Shown here piece after piece: positions 1-5,929 of a stretch of 5,929 nucleotides of DNA; the stretch's first letter is position 1, and each line of letters opens with the position of its first letter. The stretch is from positions 1 to 5,929 of the forward strand of contig QNBS01000155.1 in the NCBI GenBank assembly GCA_003644175.1. Reading direction: 5' to 3'. The notes below the pieces were generated by a model. It had not been told where the DNA came from and did not search any database. It saw only the letters and a list, made by a program, of their open reading frames with translations. The DNA comes from Planctomycetota bacterium. Its GTDB lineage: Bacteria > Planctomycetota > Phycisphaerae > Sedimentisphaerales > Anaerohalosphaeraceae. The position numbers and the translations under genes were made by a program.

Positions 1-777
1 AAGCGCCCCGTTGAACACATCGCCGGCGGCCGTCGTGTCCACCGGATCGACCTTGAATGCATCAACCTTCTTCATACCGTCGGCGGTCGCAATTATGACC
101 CCGTTTTCGCCTAAGGTGACCAGGACGGTCGAAACACCTCGCCCCAAAAGCGCTTCGGCGGCTTTCCGGGCGTCACCTTCATCCTCGACGCCGATGCCCG
201 TGAGCAGTTCGGCTTCGGTTTCGTTCGGAGTGAGGATGGATACGATTTTGAGCAGGTCGTCGGTCAGCGGCTGGGCGGGCGCCGGGTTCAGGATAACCTT
301 GACGCCGCCGGCATGCGCCATCATCGCCGCGGCGGTAACGGTCTCGATCGGGATCTCCAACTGCATGACGAGGATATCGGCGGAGGCAATTGTTTTTTCT
401 GCGGCTTCGATGTCGGCCGGCGACAGGTTTGCATTGGCGCCGCCGGCGACGGCGATACTGTTTTCACCGTTTTTGTCAACGAATATCGAGGCGACACCGG
501 AAGGGTCGGTTGTGTCCTTGATGACATGCTCGATATTGATCTCGTCGGCGACAAACCCCTTGATCGCTTCGCTGCCGAACATGTCATTACCCACGCGCGC
601 GATGAAGGCCACATCGCCGCCTGCGCGGGCCGCCGCGACTGCCTGATTGGCGCCCTTGCCGCCCGGCGCCGTGGAAAACTTACCGCCTAATATAGTCTCG
701 CCCGGCTTGGGAATCCACGGCACCCTGATAATCATATCCGTATTCGAACTGCCAACCACAACGATTTTCTTACCCAT
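1..777 (-). CDS. rbsK: Ribokinase, PfkB family (C-terminus cut by window edge)
   Basis: Ribokinase phosphorylates D-ribose with ATP to ribose-5-phosphate in the cytoplasm. The minus strand reads open from the ATG at 775-777 to base 1, giving 259 residues; E. coli RbsK has 309, so about 50 C-terminal residues are missing. The N-terminus (MGKKIVVVGSSNTDM) begins the Rossmann-like fold with the sugar-contacting N-x-D. The first PfkB signature is GGKGANQAVAAARAG at residues 39-53. NPAPAQP (164-170) and TPNETEAELLTG (183-194) are typical of ribokinases. The second signature, DTTAAGDVFNGAL at 247-259, holds the anion-hole AAGD with the catalytic base Asp253. The start is supported by GGGAAG seven bases upstream. 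The stop of the permease gene lies only 14 bases upstream, so the two are almost certainly one operon. A related PfkB sugar kinase such as deoxyribokinase cannot be excluded, but the motifs favour ribokinase. Confidence 0.93.
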   Translation of the reverse strand, partial: MGKKIVVVGSSNTDMIIRVPWIPKPGETILGGKFSTAPGGKGANQAVAAARAGGDVAFIARVGNDMFGSEAIKGFVADEINIEHVIKDTTDPSGVASIFVDKNGENSIAVAGGANANLSPADIEAAEKTIASADILVMQLEIPIETVTAAAMMAHAGGVKVILNPAPAQPLTDDLLKIVSILTPNETEAELLTGIGVEDEGDARKAAEALLGRGVSTVLVTLGENGVIIATADGMKKVDAFKVDPVDTTAAGDVFNGAL

Positions 778-791
778 CGTTAATCTTCCCA

Positions 792-1808
792 TCAAGTTAA
801 TTTTGCGATAATAATTAGAGCCAGCCCTATTGCGTAAAATACAAACATCAGCCCGAGCAGTTTCTCCGTACCTTTCGGCGCCGCCTTGAACTCTTTCCAA
901 ATGAATACGCCCCACAAGGCCGCCACCATCGTGGCGCCCTGGCCGAGGCCGTAAGAAATTGCATATCCCGCCGAATCGCCGGCGAGAATGCTAAACGACA
1001 TGCCAACGCCCCAGATTACTCCTCCGAGGATACCTACAAGATGCAGCCGGGGATTACCTTTCCTAAAGTAGTCGCCAAACGGAACAGGTTCGCCGACAAA
1101 CGGCTTTGCCATTACAATCGTGTTAAACACGAAGCTGGAAACGAATAGACCCAGAGCAAACAATACCAACGCGGTGTAAGGCGTCAATTTGCCCGCCTCA
1201 CCCGGCAGGGCAAGGTCGGACAGGTCAGCCGGCATCGATCCTGCAACCCAACGGTAGAAAAAGCCCATTAGCACACCGCACACCACGGAAAGAACTATCC
1301 CTTTCAACGTCGTCTTTTGACCCTCAGAGGGAAGCCTTTTGTACGCAAGGGCGTCAAGAATAATGGCAATCGCCACGCAGGCGACACCCATAAACAAAAC
1401 TAATGCGTTACCTGACGGGTCAACGCGATAGGTGGTGATGACGCCAAGGGCCAATGCCAGGCCAATGCCCACAGGGAACGCAACCGCAAGGCCGGCAATA
1501 TCAATCGCTGCTACGAGAAATATGTTCGCAAGATTGAATATTACTCCCCCCAGAAACGCCGAGCCTAAGTACCTGGCGCAAGCCTGGTCAAGGTCGGCAA
1601 AAAAGCTCCGTCCACCCGCTCCCATACTGCCCATTGTCAACGCCAACACCACCGTCACTAAAAGCACGCCGATACAATAATCCCAGTAGAAAAGTTGAAA
1701 ACGCCATTCCTTCGTCGCCAGTTTCTGCGTGTTCGCCCACGACCCCCAGCAAAGCATCGTTACGAAACACATAACCACCGCTACAGCATAAGATTCAATA
1801 GTGACCAT
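792..1808 (-). CDS. DMT-superfamily sugar permease (GRP/ureide-permease-like), 10 TM
   Basis: This 338-residue integral membrane protein probably imports a sugar or nucleoside across the inner membrane by secondary transport. Ten hydrophobic segments can be placed at roughly 5-25, 40-62, 82-102, 105-127, 134-155, 169-189, 208-233, 255-277, 281-303 and 316-337, matching the ten-helix DMT layout. The N-terminal pattern, a CWGSWANT turn at 20-27 followed by FYWDYCIGVLL at 40-50, resembles what I recall of the glucose/ribose porter (GRP) and plant ureide permease families. No sequence search was possible, so the subfamily is a recognition call. The ATG at 1806-1808 is preceded by GGGAGG with good spacing. 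Ribokinase follows after 14 bases, which makes ribose or a ribose-yielding nucleoside the most natural substrate; this is inferred from context. There is no signal peptide and no sign of truncation. Alternative: a drug/metabolite exporter of the same superfamily, which the kinase partner makes less likely. Confidence 0.85.
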   Translation of the reverse strand: MVTIESYAVAVVMCFVTMLCWGSWANTQKLATKEWRFQLFYWDYCIGVLLVTVVLALTMGSMGAGGRSFFADLDQACARYLGSAFLGGVIFNLANIFLVAAIDIAGLAVAFPVGIGLALALGVITTYRVDPSGNALVLFMGVACVAIAIILDALAYKRLPSEGQKTTLKGIVLSVVCGVLMGFFYRWVAGSMPADLSDLALPGEAGKLTPYTALVLFALGLFVSSFVFNTIVMAKPFVGEPVPFGDYFRKGNPRLHLVGILGGVIWGVGMSFSILAGDSAGYAISYGLGQGATMVAALWGVFIWKEFKAAPKGTEKLLGLMFVFYAIGLALIIIAKLT

Positions 1809-1813
1809 TTTAA

Positions 1814-1819
1814 CCTCCC
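1814..1819 (-). promoter_or_regulatory. Strong Shine-Dalgarno of the permease gene
   Basis: GGGAGG on the minus strand ends five bases before the ATG at 1806-1808. It is close to the anti-Shine-Dalgarno consensus and fixes the start of the permease. It is the strongest ribosome binding site of the cluster; the others are GGGAAG, AAGGAG and AGGGG. Confidence 0.8.
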
Positions 1820-1859
1820 GTTACATCAAACCGGAATTTTCCATACATTAATATCATAG

Positions 1860-1875
1860 CCAGTTACGCCACTGG
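1860..1875. repeat. Short inverted repeat in permease leader
   Basis: A perfect 5-bp inverted repeat (CCAGT / ACTGG around a 6-base centre) lies about 50 bases upstream of the permease ATG, inside the predicted leader. It could be a weak hairpin or an operator half-site pair. At this arm length chance is a fair explanation. Confidence 0.25.
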
Positions 1876-1995
1876 GCCTCTTTTCTAACAGAATACCGAG
1901 CCTATCCCGAAAACACAAAGATATCCAACTGATTTTTGAAACTATTTTATCAGTAACAATAGCAAAAACAGCGTGTAAACTGTCTTACAATGTGC

Positions 1996-2024
1996 AATAT
2001 CAGCCAAAGCAGGCCGGTTGTCAA
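1996..2024 (-). promoter_or_regulatory. Candidate sigma-70-type promoter for permease-ribokinase operon
   Basis: On the minus strand a perfect TTGACA (2019-2024) is followed by a 17-base spacer and GATATT (1996-2001), which matches TATAAT at four of six positions. Transcription would begin near 1989 and leave a leader of about 180 bases before the permease ATG. The site lies wholly in the non-coding gap just after the hydrolase stop. Read-through from the hydrolase gene is an alternative, because I saw no convincing terminator with a U-tract in the gap. Confidence 0.45.
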
Positions 2025-2056
2025 ACAAATTATCCGGATTGGCGACCGCAGGCATT

Positions 2057-3805
2057 TCACGGTTTGAATTTTCTGATGAGTGCGGCGGCTGCCTTGTCGA
2101 GTGCTTTTGCTTCACTGCCGCCGCCCTGGTTTGTTGCGACCAGCACGGCATACCTTTTCAGCGGCGCCATCCACACTACGGCGTAGTTCTGGTTGTTGCT
2201 GCCGGAATGTGTGAAAACCCCGCCGCCGCCCCACGATCGGTCGACGGCCAGCCAGCCGCCGGCGTAGCTGCCGCCGAAATAAGGTTTTCGCAACTCATCG
2301 AGAGTCTCGGCCTTTATCAATTGCCTGCCTGCAAAGCTCCCCTTCTCAAGGTGCAGAATGATGAATTTCGCCCAGTCGCCCATCGAACAATGCACGGTCC
2401 CGGCGGGTGCGATGACGGGCGGATTATCGCTGTACCTGCCCGGCGCGATCGCCTTGGTTCGCCCTAAGAGACCCCTGGTGTGCTGCCACGGCTCGTCGAT
2501 CTTACCCTGCGTCCCCATCGCTCCGAAACCCGCCGTCTTCATTCCCAACGGCTCAAACAACATAGTCTTCATCAACTCCTCCCAGGCCGTATCCGTCGCT
2601 TCCTCGGCAATGACGCCGACAATCGCAAAGCCCGCATTGGAGTATGTGTACTTTTCGCCGGGTTTTGCCTGCGGTTTCTGACTAAGCATCAGCTTTGCGT
2701 AGGCGAGCCTCTGCTGCCTCGGCCCGCCCGGCAGATTGTGCATATCCATAAACGTTTTTCCCCTCGGCCAGCTTGCATTCGGCAAACCCGCCCGATGCGC
2801 CAAGAGATGTCTTATCGTAACCGGCCTGTAACCGTCGTTCATTGCCAGACCGGGCAGCAATTCGGCTAAAGTCATGTCCCATCGCAGCTTGCCCCGCTCG
2901 ATGAGCATGCCTATCATCGTGGCCGTCATCGCCTTTGTACATGATCCCAAGTGAAACCTGTCGTTTGTGGTGACACTGACGCCACTCTTGTACTTCCGCT
3001 CGCCAACAGCGCCCAAGGCAACTACTTCACCTTCACTCACTACGGCCGCCGCCAATGCGGGCAGTTTATACTCCTTGCGAATCGGTTCGAGGATATCGAC
3101 GATGTCGCCCTCTTCCCAGCCGGTCGCAATGTCCGCTAAACCATCGCCGTTGACATGCCGCCGCAAGGGCAGTACGCTCACGATGAAGTCGGCGACCTGC
3201 CTGCCCATCGCCCGCGAGCCGTCGCGTGTGAAGTGGACGTTGGCTTTCCTCTGCCATGCGCCCGCCTTTGGCGCAACCAGCGAGTGCAAATCGTTAATCG
3301 CGATGTTATGCTCATTGACGATGCGTCGGGCTGCATCGTTGTACGCAATTTCGCCGGCTTTAATTCGCCGACGCGCCCCTGCGGGAACAGGCGTCGTCGT
3401 CGCCCAGATCAGTTTTGCACTGGTGGCGTCCAGACGCTTGACCAATGTCGTCAGGTTTTTCTCATACTCGGCAAGCGGCACGCGCGGGGGCGAATCAAAG
3501 CCATTGTCAAAGCGCATATCCCACAGACCCCAGTTGAAATGGATGACATCCCAGCCGCCGTCGCCAAGCCATTCGTCGAGTTTTTCAAGGCCGGTGGCCG
3601 TGTCCTGTGCATTGCCCGGATTATGCCTTACGACCACAGCGCCTTCCAGAAACTCCTGCACAAAGGGCGTATAGCCGATTGAAATGGAGTCGCCGATTAT
3701 CAGCACCTTAGGCAAGCTATCGACAGTCTCAGCCCGTCCATAAACGCCCAGAACAAAAAGCCCGGCTATCATGGTCCGGCAAAATAGATTCCGACTATTA
3801 ACCAT
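2057..3805 (-). CDS. Exported SGNH hydrolase / beta-lactamase-type serine hydrolase fusion
   Basis: This 582-residue protein has two hydrolase domains. Residues 1-25 look like a Sec signal peptide: basic start, hydrophobic core at 11-22, likely cleavage after GRA at 23-25. Residues about 32-215 form an SGNH/GDSL domain with GDSIS (38-42, nucleophile Ser40), a Gly64 block, HFNWG with Asn91 as oxyanion residue, and VHFT with His191. The catalytic Asp expected three residues before that His is Ala188. SGNH enzymes usually remove acetyl or other acyl esters from sugars. Residues about 232-578 form a beta-lactamase/transpeptidase-like domain of the class C/esterase group (PF00144 type): SCTK at 288-291, YSN at 388-390 and HSG at 533-535, so its Ser-Lys-Tyr set is complete. 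Substrate unknown; esterase or D-amino peptidase activity is likelier than antibiotic resistance. The ATG at 3803-3805 follows AAGGAG at six-base spacing. The sulfatase stop is 63 bases upstream, suggesting co-transcription. Confidence 0.9.
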   Translation of the reverse strand: MVNSRNLFCRTMIAGLFVLGVYGRAETVDSLPKVLIIGDSISIGYTPFVQEFLEGAVVVRHNPGNAQDTATGLEKLDEWLGDGGWDVIHFNWGLWDMRFDNGFDSPPRVPLAEYEKNLTTLVKRLDATSAKLIWATTTPVPAGARRRIKAGEIAYNDAARRIVNEHNIAINDLHSLVAPKAGAWQRKANVHFTRDGSRAMGRQVADFIVSVLPLRRHVNGDGLADIATGWEEGDIVDILEPIRKEYKLPALAAAVVSEGEVVALGAVGERKYKSGVSVTTNDRFHLGSCTKAMTATMIGMLIERGKLRWDMTLAELLPGLAMNDGYRPVTIRHLLAHRAGLPNASWPRGKTFMDMHNLPGGPRQQRLAYAKLMLSQKPQAKPGEKYTYSNAGFAIVGVIAEEATDTAWEELMKTMLFEPLGMKTAGFGAMGTQGKIDEPWQHTRGLLGRTKAIAPGRYSDNPPVIAPAGTVHCSMGDWAKFIILHLEKGSFAGRQLIKAETLDELRKPYFGGSYAGGWLAVDRSWGGGGVFTHSGSNNQNYAVVWMAPLKRYAVLVATNQGGGSEAKALDKAAAALIRKFKP

Positions 3806-3828
3806 TCCCTTCTCCTTATCATCGAATC

Positions 3829-3852
3829 TCAGCCTGATGTGTGCAAGGCTGA
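3829..3852 (-). repeat. Intercistronic hairpin between sulfatase and hydrolase genes
   Basis: A perfect 7-bp inverted repeat (TCAGCCT / AGGCTGA) around a 10-base loop fills much of the 63-base gap. On the transcribed strand no run of U follows, so it does not look like an intrinsic terminator. It may stabilise mRNA or tune relative expression of the two genes; this is inferred from position only. Confidence 0.5.
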
Positions 3853-3868
3853 TCTGCGGATTGCCGTA

Positions 3869-5260
3869 TCACCGGTTCTTACTCATCATCTGAGCGCCGA
3901 CACGTCGGCGCCATAACGAAAGTTCTTTCTTCAGTCGTTCGGTGATTTCGGGATGAGTCGCAGCCAGATCCTTTTGCTCGCCCGGATCATTAATCAAATC
4001 ATAAAGTTCAAAGGCGCCTTCTTCGTTATAGGCGGACTTTTCAAACCACTCGATCAGCTTGTAGCCGCCGCTGCGTATCGCTCCCTGAGGGCCGAGGCCG
4101 TTGCCATGATAATGCGGATAATGCCAGTAGATTGCTTTGCGGTCAAGTTTTGCATCAGGATCTTTCAGGAGGGGAACCAAACTGATTCCGTCAATATTCT
4201 CCACGTCGGGCCGGGCGCCTGCAATCTCATTGAACGTCGGGAAGAAATCATTGCTGATCACGACTTGGCGGCACACACTGCCCGCCCGCACAATACCCGG
4301 CCATTTGACGATCAACGGCATGCGAATTCCACCCTCGTATAAATCGCCTTTACTGCCTCTAAACGGCTTGCCCGCCTTCGGCCCCAGTTGGCCGTTGTCG
4401 GAAAAGAATATGACTATCGTTTTGCGCTCGATTCCCATATCCTTGATCTTCTTGAGAATGGTCCCCACGCTGTTATCTAATGTTTCAAGCATCGCTGCTT
4501 GTTTCGGATTGTCTCTGCCCTTGACCTTTGCCCCTGGTTTTGCGGCATACTTTGCAACAAGATGCTTCTTCTCTATTTCGGGGCTGTGAATACTATTGTG
4601 CGAGACATAACAGAAGAAAGGTTTTGTCTTATTCTTCTCGATGAAAGCTACGGTCCTGCCGGTGATCTCTTTGACATGATGCCAATCTTCGTCATACCTG
4701 CTCTTGGGCCCTGCACCGGGTTTGTGGGTTGTAAGGACATCGTCAAAACCCTGCGAACCGGGGTCGCCGGGCCTGCCCGGCTTATATTTCTTGTCGGTAT
4801 TCAGGTGCCATTTACCAAAGTGGGCTGTCGCATACCCAACGCTTTTCAGCGACTCTGCAATTGTTACTTCTTTCAGCCGAAGGTGTTTTGTCCACTCCGG
4901 CGTAAGTAACTTTTTATCCATGGGCGACCTTCCCGGGATATAATCCGTCAGATGCAGCCGGGCCGGGTACTTGCCGGTCATAATGCTTGCGCGGGTAGGC
5001 GAACAGACCGTGCAGGCGGCATAGGCATCGGTAAATCTCATCCCTTGCCTGGACAGCTTATCAATATTCGGAGTCTCGTAGAACCTGCTTCCGTAACAAC
5101 CCAACTGGCGCCAACCCAGGTCGTCCGCTAAGATGAAAACAATGTTAGGTTTCTCTGTTGGCTCTGCTGCGATGACGTTGGAAGTGAGAATCGGAAGGCA
5201 TGACACAGCAGTTCCACCGATCTTCAAAAACGACCTGCGAGTAATGAGAGTTTTAGCCAT
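3869..5260 (-). CDS. Formylglycine-dependent sulfatase with Tat-type signal
   Basis: This 463-residue S1-family sulfatase hydrolyses sulfate esters, probably on a sulfated glycan outside the cytoplasm. The N-terminus has a twin-arginine motif, TRRSFLK at 7-13, then a hydrophobic stretch to about residue 31 with likely cleavage near VIAAEP. NIVFILADDLG (39-49) supplies metal ligands Asp46 and Asp47. The signature CSPTRASIMTG at 86-96 holds Cys86, to be oxidised to formylglycine in the C-x-P-x-R context. GKWH at 149-152 is the second signature; His221, SDNG at 287-290 (Asp288, Asn289) and Lys304 complete the usual metal and sulfate-binding set. HYPHYHGNG (380-388), GGYKLIEWFE (398-407) and FELYDLINDPGEQKDL (417-432) match the usual sulfatase C-terminal subdomain. 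Length is normal for the family and nothing is broken. The ATG at 5258-5260 has AGGGG six bases upstream. No maturase gene (FGE or anSME) is in the window. The exact substrate cannot be told. Confidence 0.95.
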   Translation of the reverse strand: MAKTLITRRSFLKIGGTAVSCLPILTSNVIAAEPTEKPNIVFILADDLGWRQLGCYGSRFYETPNIDKLSRQGMRFTDAYAACTVCSPTRASIMTGKYPARLHLTDYIPGRSPMDKKLLTPEWTKHLRLKEVTIAESLKSVGYATAHFGKWHLNTDKKYKPGRPGDPGSQGFDDVLTTHKPGAGPKSRYDEDWHHVKEITGRTVAFIEKNKTKPFFCYVSHNSIHSPEIEKKHLVAKYAAKPGAKVKGRDNPKQAAMLETLDNSVGTILKKIKDMGIERKTIVIFFSDNGQLGPKAGKPFRGSKGDLYEGGIRMPLIVKWPGIVRAGSVCRQVVISNDFFPTFNEIAGARPDVENIDGISLVPLLKDPDAKLDRKAIYWHYPHYHGNGLGPQGAIRSGGYKLIEWFEKSAYNEEGAFELYDLINDPGEQKDLAATHPEITERLKKELSLWRRRVGAQMMSKNR

Positions 5261-5302
5261 TTAATGCCCCTGTCAGAACCTCGAATCATTTCGTCAACAA
5301 CG

Positions 5303-5331
5303 ATTATATGCCGCCCCGCCAAAGATGTAAA
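5303..5331 (-). promoter_or_regulatory. Near-consensus sigma-70-type promoter of the sulfatase gene
   Basis: On the minus strand TTTACA (5326-5331) is separated by exactly 17 bases from a perfect TATAAT (5303-5308). Transcription would start near 5296, about 36 bases before the sulfatase ATG, leaving room for its ribosome binding site. The box pair sits just past the terminator of the upstream gene. The spacer is G-rich. The strong boxes suggest housekeeping sigma-factor expression unless a repressor acts here; no clear operator palindrome was seen. Confidence 0.75.
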
Positions 5332-5335
5332 GGCC

Positions 5336-5361
5336 AAAAACCCTCCAGTCAACCGGACAGG
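5336..5361 (-). terminator. Intrinsic terminator of the thermonuclease gene
   Basis: Just past the thermonuclease stop the minus strand carries a hairpin: CCT pairs with GGG (including a G-T wobble) across a one-base bulge, and TCCGG pairs with CTGGA around a TTGA loop. TTTTT at 5336-5340 follows. Stem, tetraloop and T-run fit a Rho-independent terminator. Confidence 0.65.
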
Positions 5362-5364
5362 CTC

Positions 5365-5929
5365 TTAGTCTTGTTTGAGCAGGTCGGGTCTTTCGCGTTG
5401 GAGCCATTTCGGCAGTTGGTTTCGGGTTACATCTTTCCACAGGCCGGCTTTTTGTTCCATGGCTTTTTGTTGCAGGCGGAGGTATCTGTCGTATTGGGAG
5501 TGTCTGAATCGCAGGTCCGCGTAGGCGAAGCCGTTGACGATGAGTTCTTCATTGACGACTCTCCCGTCGTCGAGGCGGATATAGGCCAACAGCCTGTCGT
5601 ATATGTCGCGGACGTCGCCGACCGTGTCGAGGATGACGGTAACTTCCTTTCCGTCGGCTAATTGTTCGGCAAATGCCGTTGCTTCGGCGCCGTAGAACAT
5701 GGCGCCGACTTTAGGGCTTTTTGTTTCGGGCGAGTCCATGCCTAACAGTCTCACCCTCGTATTATCGAACTTGCCGTCGCCGATGGCGAGGTCCAGCGTA
5801 TCGCCGTCGACGATGTTGACGACGGTGAACGTCTTGCCGTGGTATTTCCAGCCGTCTGCGCCCCATTTGGCTCGCCGGGAGATTTCTTTGCGAAGGACCG
5901 CTCCATGCTGCCGGTCAAGCCATACGACA
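5365..5929 (-). CDS. Thermonuclease (SNase-like) family protein, N-terminus outside window
   Basis: The reading frame stays open from the stop at 5365 to the right edge, so 187 residues are visible and the true start is beyond the window; the internal GTG at 5752-5754 would cut through the active site and is not the start. Numbered from the first complete codon, VDGDTLDL at 40-47 carries the Asp43 metal ligand, RLLGMDSPE at 60-68 gives Arg60, Asp65, Ser66 and Glu68, and DIYDRLLAYI at 108-117 gives Arg112. These correspond to Asp21, Arg35, Asp40, Thr41, Glu43 and Arg87 of staphylococcal nuclease, with Ser in place of Thr41. LIVNGFAYAD and the helix ending QKAGLW follow as usual. The family cleaves DNA and RNA with calcium and is usually exported, but the signal region is not visible. 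A 104-base gap with a terminator and a new promoter separates it from the sulfatase, so a shared pathway is not indicated. Confidence 0.9.
   Translation of the reverse strand, partial: VVWLDRQHGAVLRKEISRRAKWGADGWKYHGKTFTVVNIVDGDTLDLAIGDGKFDNTRVRLLGMDSPETKSPKVGAMFYGAEATAFAEQLADGKEVTVILDTVGDVRDIYDRLLAYIRLDDGRVVNEELIVNGFAYADLRFRHSQYDRYLRLQQKAMEQKAGLWKDVTRNQLPKWLQRERPDLLKQD

Noticed and set aside
11..646. Plus-strand open frame of 211 codons at the left edge
   Set aside because: It lies antisense to the ribokinase gene, whose motifs are unambiguous. The translated product is low-complexity Ser/Ala/Pro-rich, as expected for an opposite-strand shadow in moderately GC-rich DNA.
2001..2056. Possible terminator after the fused hydrolase (GCCAA / TTGGC with inner CCGG pairs)
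   Set aside because: The stem is interrupted, the loop is large, and no clear T-run follows directly. Too weak to call.
1942..2151. Minus-strand open frame of 69 codons reaching into the 248-base gap
   Set aside because: It overlaps the end of the hydrolase gene in another frame and has no ribosome binding site or recognisable feature. The gap reads better as promoter plus leader.
2967..3682. Two overlapping plus-strand open frames of 235 and 175 codons
   Set aside because: Both are antisense to the SGNH-beta-lactamase fusion, show no recognisable motif and have no good ribosome binding site.
3953..4909. Several plus-strand open frames of 129-150 codons
   Set aside because: They are antisense to the sulfatase gene, which is intact with all signature motifs. 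They overlap one another in different frames, typical of chance open frames.
5195..5205. Possible lipobox (AVSC, Cys21) in the sulfatase signal region
   Set aside because: Only about seven hydrophobic residues separate it from the charged region and position -3 is Ala. A Tat signal cleaved near VIAA at 29-32 fits better.
5365..5754. A 129-residue nuclease starting at the internal GTG
   Set aside because: The frame stays open to the window edge, and the upstream part encodes the conserved VDGDTLDL block, so this start would remove an essential metal ligand.
1..5929. CRISPR arrays, insertion sequences, tRNA or rRNA genes
   Set aside because: I saw no spaced direct repeats, transposase motifs, terminal inverted repeats or tRNA-like cloverleaf segments on either strand by eye.

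Overview
The window reads as a piece of a bacterial chromosome, most likely from the Planctomycetota (Phycisphaerae-like) or a neighbouring PVC lineage. This is an inference from gene content and style: a Tat-exported formylglycine sulfatase, an exported SGNH hydrolase fused to a beta-lactamase-fold serine hydrolase, a thermonuclease-family protein and moderate GC. No ribosomal or other taxonomic marker is present, so the assignment is tentative. All five recognisable genes lie on the minus strand and are described below in transcription order, from high to low coordinates.

Region 1 (5929 to 5365): the 3' part of a staphylococcal-nuclease-like (thermonuclease) gene whose start lies outside the window. 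It is followed by an intrinsic terminator (5336-5361) and then at once by a near-consensus sigma-70-type promoter (TTTACA-17-TATAAT, 5303-5331), so transcription appears to stop and restart here.

Region 2 (5260 to 3869, then 3805 to 2057): that promoter drives a sulfatase carrying a Tat-type signal and, 63 bases downstream, a two-domain exported hydrolase. The two genes are separated by a perfect 7-bp hairpin that lacks a U-tract, so they are probably co-transcribed. The second protein joins an N-terminal SGNH/GDSL esterase-like domain to a C-terminal class C beta-lactamase/esterase-like domain. The SGNH half appears to lack the usual catalytic Asp.

Region 3 (2056 to 1809): a 248-base non-coding gap. 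It holds a candidate promoter (TTGACA-17-GATATT), a roughly 180-base leader with a small inverted repeat, and a strong ribosome binding site.

Region 4 (1808 to 1): a ten-helix DMT-superfamily permease of the GRP/ureide-permease-like type, followed after 14 bases by ribokinase, which runs off the left edge of the window.

Taken together, the locus looks like a small catabolic cluster. A sulfatase and an esterase-like protein would act outside the cytoplasm to remove sulfate and acyl groups, while the permease and ribokinase would import and phosphorylate a pentose or nucleoside-derived sugar. That link is inferred from adjacency only. I saw no glycoside hydrolase, TonB-type porin, regulator gene, tRNA, rRNA, CRISPR array or mobile element.
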